A stretch of 64,000 bases of DNA from Panacagrimonas sp965216845. Its GTDB lineage: Bacteria > Pseudomonadota > Gammaproteobacteria > Nevskiales > Nevskiaceae. How positions within the stretch are numbered: position 1 is the first letter of the stretch; every line of letters starts with the position of its first letter. Location of the stretch: assembly GCA_965216845.1 (NCBI GenBank), contig OZ244200.1:1178001-1242000 (forward strand), written 5' to 3'. Positions 61,762 to 64,000 of this stretch are shown here, one piece after another. A model generated the notes under the pieces. The model did not search any database. It saw only the letters and a list, made by a program, of their open reading frames with translations, and was not told where the DNA came from. A program made the position numbers and the translations under genes.

Positions 61762-62739
61762 ATGGCGCATTCAAAATGGAATCTCACCCTGGTTGGCGGC
61801 TTCGTCCTTGCGGCCATCATCAGCCTGGTTGTCACGCTGGCGCTGCTGGCCGGCAAGACCGGCGCCACGGATCGTTACTACACGGTCTACGCCAATGTGG
61901 CGGGCCTCAAGTTCGGCTCACCGGTGGTATTCGAAGGCTATCCGGTGGGGCAGGTGGAAGCTATCATTCCGCAACAGGAGCCGGACCGCACGGTTTTCCG
62001 TGTCGAGCTGTCCATCACACGTGGCTGGCGCATCCCCGATGACAGCATCGCCAGGCCGGTGTCGCCAGGTGTATTGGCGCCGCAAACCATCAGCATCGCC
62101 GCCGGCAACAGCAATGCCTCACTCAAGCCGGGCGACATGATTCAACCCGCGGGTGGGGTGGATATTCTGTCCAGCATTTCTTCGGCTGCGGGGAATTTTG
62201 ATGAACTCACCGATACCGGGCTGTTGCCGCTACTGGAAAATCTCAATCGTCAGGTGACGCTGTTTGGCCGGATTCTGGAAAACAATGTGGAGCCGATGAC
62301 ACGCGACATGCAGATCATCGTCGGCGCCACCGCCGAGCATTGGCCCAGCATCGCCGCGCAAACCAATCGCGCCACCGCCAGCCTGGCGGCCGCGGGCGAG
62401 CGGATTGATCTGTTCATGTCGCCGGCACGCATCGGCGCGGTGGATCGCATGATCGGCAATGTGGATCGCACCGCCGGCAGTCTGCGCAGTGCCGCCGAGG
62501 AGCTGGACACGGTGATGAAGGCCGGCAGCGATGATCTGCTGGTGGGTTTGCAGGATTTCCGCTACAGCATGGAAAGCCTGGCGCGCTATACCGATCCGGT
62601 GGGTCAGAGCGTGGAAGCCGGCGCGCGCAACTTTCAGGATTTCTCGCGCCAGCTGCGTCAGAACCCGAGTTTGCTGTTGCGTCCGCCGGCGCGTGATGAG
62701 TCCGAAGCGCCCATGCCGGTGCTGGAGTCGCGCCGATGA
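61762..62739 (+). CDS. MlaD/MCE-family protein
   Basis: The 325-residue protein has an N-terminal membrane helix (about residues 10-30), an MCE domain at about 40-120 (YTVYANVAGLKFGSPVVFEG and PGVLAPQTISI), and a long helical C-terminal part. MCE proteins form hexameric channels that carry lipids between membranes. The ABC ATPase and permease genes that usually precede it are missing; the divergent DUF1134 gene occupies that position. A PqiC-like lipoprotein follows, overlapping by 4 bp. Confidence 0.88.
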   Translation: MAHSKWNLTLVGGFVLAAIISLVVTLALLAGKTGATDRYYTVYANVAGLKFGSPVVFEGYPVGQVEAIIPQQEPDRTVFRVELSITRGWRIPDDSIARPVSPGVLAPQTISIAAGNSNASLKPGDMIQPAGGVDILSSISSAAGNFDELTDTGLLPLLENLNRQVTLFGRILENNVEPMTRDMQIIVGATAEHWPSIAAQTNRATASLAAAGERIDLFMSPARIGAVDRMIGNVDRTAGSLRSAAEELDTVMKAGSDDLLVGLQDFRYSMESLARYTDPVGQSVEAGARNFQDFSRQLRQNPSLLLRPPARDESEAPMPVLESRR

Positions 62740-63335
62740 TGTCCCGGCCTCGTTTGTTGGTGACGGTAAGCTTTGCCGCGATGCTGGGCGGCTGCGCCAA
62801 CGCCCCCTTGCCGCCACCGGATCGCTTTCATCGGCTGGACGCGCCGGCCATCAACCATCAGCCGCAAAAACTGCCCCTGCTGTCGATCTACCCCTATGAG
62901 GTGCAGGGCATCTACGCAGAGCGTCCGTTGATTTATCGCAATGGCGATGCGCAGCGCGTGTTACGCCAGTACCGCTATGAATTCTGGGCCGAGCCGGTGG
63001 AGCAGTCCCTGCAAGACGCCCTGGTGCGCGACCTGCGCAAGGTGGCGGGCGACGAATGGGTCTTCACCCGCAGCGCACGTGTTTCTGCAGAAATCATCCT
63101 GCGACCGCGATTGCTGCGCCTGGAGCATGTGGTCGGCGAGCAGGAACAGGAACGGGCGGAGTTATCGCTACGCTTTTCCGCGTTTGAGGACAGTCGCGCA
63201 CCGCTGTTCGTTTTGGATGTGGAACGCAGTCAGACGCTCGACGGCAAAGGCCCGGATGCCTTCGTCGCCGCAGTGGCACAGATGGCCACCGAAGCGCATG
63301 CGGAATTGGTTCAGCGGCTTATTGAGGAGAAGTAA
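62736..63335 (+). CDS. ABC-type transport auxiliary lipoprotein (PqiC-like)
   Basis: The 199-residue protein has a lipobox (LGGC) and the PqiC/DUF330 features LPLLSIYPYEVQG, RPLIYRNG and RQYRYEFWAEPVEQSLQ. PqiC is the outer-membrane partner of MCE protein PqiB, so it should work with the MlaD-like protein encoded just upstream. The ATG at 62736 overlaps the upstream stop (ATGA), showing translational coupling. Confidence 0.9.
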   Translation: MMSRPRLLVTVSFAAMLGGCANAPLPPPDRFHRLDAPAINHQPQKLPLLSIYPYEVQGIYAERPLIYRNGDAQRVLRQYRYEFWAEPVEQSLQDALVRDLRKVAGDEWVFTRSARVSAEIILRPRLLRLEHVVGEQEQERAELSLRFSAFEDSRAPLFVLDVERSQTLDGKGPDAFVAAVAQMATEAHAELVQRLIEEK

Positions 63336-63387
63336 GCCCGCTATCCGGGGACGGAACGACCGCAAGTTTGAACGAACTGGTGTTTCC

Positions 63388-63462
63388 TGTCATTGCGAAT
63401 CGAAGATGAAGCAACCCCCTCGGTTTAGGAGATCGCCACGCCCTTTCGGGCTCGCGATGACA
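63388..63462. repeat. Palindromic dispersed repeat, copy 4
   Basis: This 75-bp copy begins TGTCATTGCGAATCG and ends GGGCTCGCGATGACA, the closest to a perfect palindrome at its ends. It lies between the convergent pqiC-like and acyl-CoA dehydrogenase genes. Confidence 0.85.
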
Positions 63463-63502
63463 GCACGGCAGGGATAGGCTGCGCGCTGATGAATCCGATT
63501 GC

Positions 63503-64000
63503 TTATCGACCAACGATGCCGCGGCCAATCACCTCTTTCATGATTTCCGAAGCACCGCCGTAGATGCGTAGAAGGCGCGCATCGGTCCAGTAACGTGAGA
63601 TCGGGAACTCGGTGGTGTAGCCGTAGCCGCCGAACAGTTGCAGGCAGGCGTCGGTGACCCGGCCCACCATCTCCGAGCAGGACAGCTTGATCATGGCGGC
63701 GGTGTCCACGTCCAGCTTCTGCTCGGCATACAGCCGCATGCCCTTTTCGACGAAGGCACGGTGCAGCTCGATTTCAGTCTTCACCTTGGCTAACTCGAAG
63801 CGGGTGTTCTGGAACTTGGCCAGCGGCTGGCCAAAGGCCTTGCGCTCGGTGGTGTAGTCGATGGTGCGTTGCAGCGCGCCCTCGGCATGCCCCAGCGCGG
63901 TGATGCCGACCATCAGGCGCTCGCGCGGCAGTTCGTCCACCAGATGACCGAATCCGCCGCCGATGTTGCCCAGCACCGCTTGCTTGGGCACGCGCACGTT
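63503..64000 (-). CDS. Acyl-CoA dehydrogenase, C-terminal part (partial)
   Basis: The reading frame is open to the end of the window, so the N-terminal part lies beyond 64000. The 165 residues shown contain ERLMVGITALGHAEGAL, TTERKAFGQPLAKFQNTRFE, DACLQLFGGYGYTTEFPISR, YWTDARLLRIYGGASEIMKE and a terminal Gly-Arg tail. These match the flavin and acyl-CoA-binding end of the family, with the YGG loop near the substrate site. It introduces a trans-2 double bond into an acyl-CoA in lipid catabolism. Chain-length preference cannot be judged. Confidence 0.95.
   Translation of the reverse strand, partial: NVRVPKQAVLGNIGGGFGHLVDELPRERLMVGITALGHAEGALQRTIDYTTERKAFGQPLAKFQNTRFELAKVKTEIELHRAFVEKGMRLYAEQKLDVDTAAMIKLSCSEMVGRVTDACLQLFGGYGYTTEFPISRYWTDARLLRIYGGASEIMKEVIGRGIVGR

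Overview
The window is a high-GC, gene-dense chromosomal segment of a Gram-negative bacterium, almost certainly a gammaproteobacterium. The evidence is the pairing of sdhE with ygfX, the asmA-mutY-yggX order, the holA/nadD/rsfS/rlmH cluster, a six-gene TonB2-type energy-transduction operon, and GreB, PrlC and GpmA of proteobacterial type. A PHA-synthase-like protein, a Baeyer-Villiger-type monooxygenase, a haloalkane-dehalogenase-like hydrolase and a P450-type ferredoxin/reductase pair suggest a lifestyle using lipids or hydrophobic compounds. A Nevskiales/Solimonadaceae-like host is a guess, not something the sequence proves.

Layout. 1-4.5 kb: aspS tail, a secreted Ig-like lipoprotein, xseA and divergent guaB. 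4.6-9.5 kb: ygfZ, then an SDHAF4-like assembly factor and sdhCDAB ending in a clear terminator. 9.7-17.3 kb: an NlpC/P60 peptidase, a Na+/H+ antiporter, a NYN-LOTUS protein, sdhE-ygfX-alkA, a flavodoxin-like protein, apbC, a conserved hypothetical, dcd and greB. 17.4-23.7 kb: the TonB2-type operon (DUF3450, TtpC-like, ExbB, ExbD, TonB), whose last gene is a TPR protein fused to a complete DUF1329 domain. 23.7-36.4 kb: macrodomain protein, ABC1 kinase, DUF2970, ABC-F ATPase, BVMO-type monooxygenase, an HExxH hypothetical, gpmA, gamma-carbonic anhydrase, an esterase lipoprotein, a LemA/GIDE(EF-hand) pair and prlC. 36.4-41 kb: an SDR lacking its catalytic residues, then holA-proA-nadD-rsfS-rlmH.

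41-44 kb is the only clearly accessory stretch. A RIO-type kinase gene lies between two copies of a 19-bp insertion-element end. The right-hand copy belongs to an intact 257-bp MITE-like element with a 4-bp CTAG target duplication, inserted exactly at the kinase stop codon. Next come a 5'-truncated AraC regulator and a 5'-truncated Mu-like F gene that abut head to head, then a Mu G-like gene, then tRNA-Phe.

44-64 kb: yggX, mutY, asmA, a VTT-flavoprotein disulfide reductase fusion, SRPBCC, NUDIX, a PhaC-like protein with an altered nucleophile elbow, a dehalogenase-like hydrolase, two uncharacterised envelope proteins, FAH hydrolase, QueD-like protein, a ferredoxin reductase/ferredoxin pair, YceI, BI-1/YccA, DUF1134, an MlaD-PqiC pair without its ABC subunits, and the C-terminal part of an acyl-CoA dehydrogenase. 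A ~76-bp palindromic repeat (TGTCATTGC...GCGATGACA) occurs four times in intergenic DNA; one copy supplies the start codon of a membrane-protein ORF.

The most interesting signals are the TPR-DUF1329 fusion in the TonB2-type operon, the MITE with a readable target duplication, the Mu-remnant junction, the two succinate dehydrogenase assembly factors in one window, and the catalytic-motif losses in the SDR and PhaC-like proteins.
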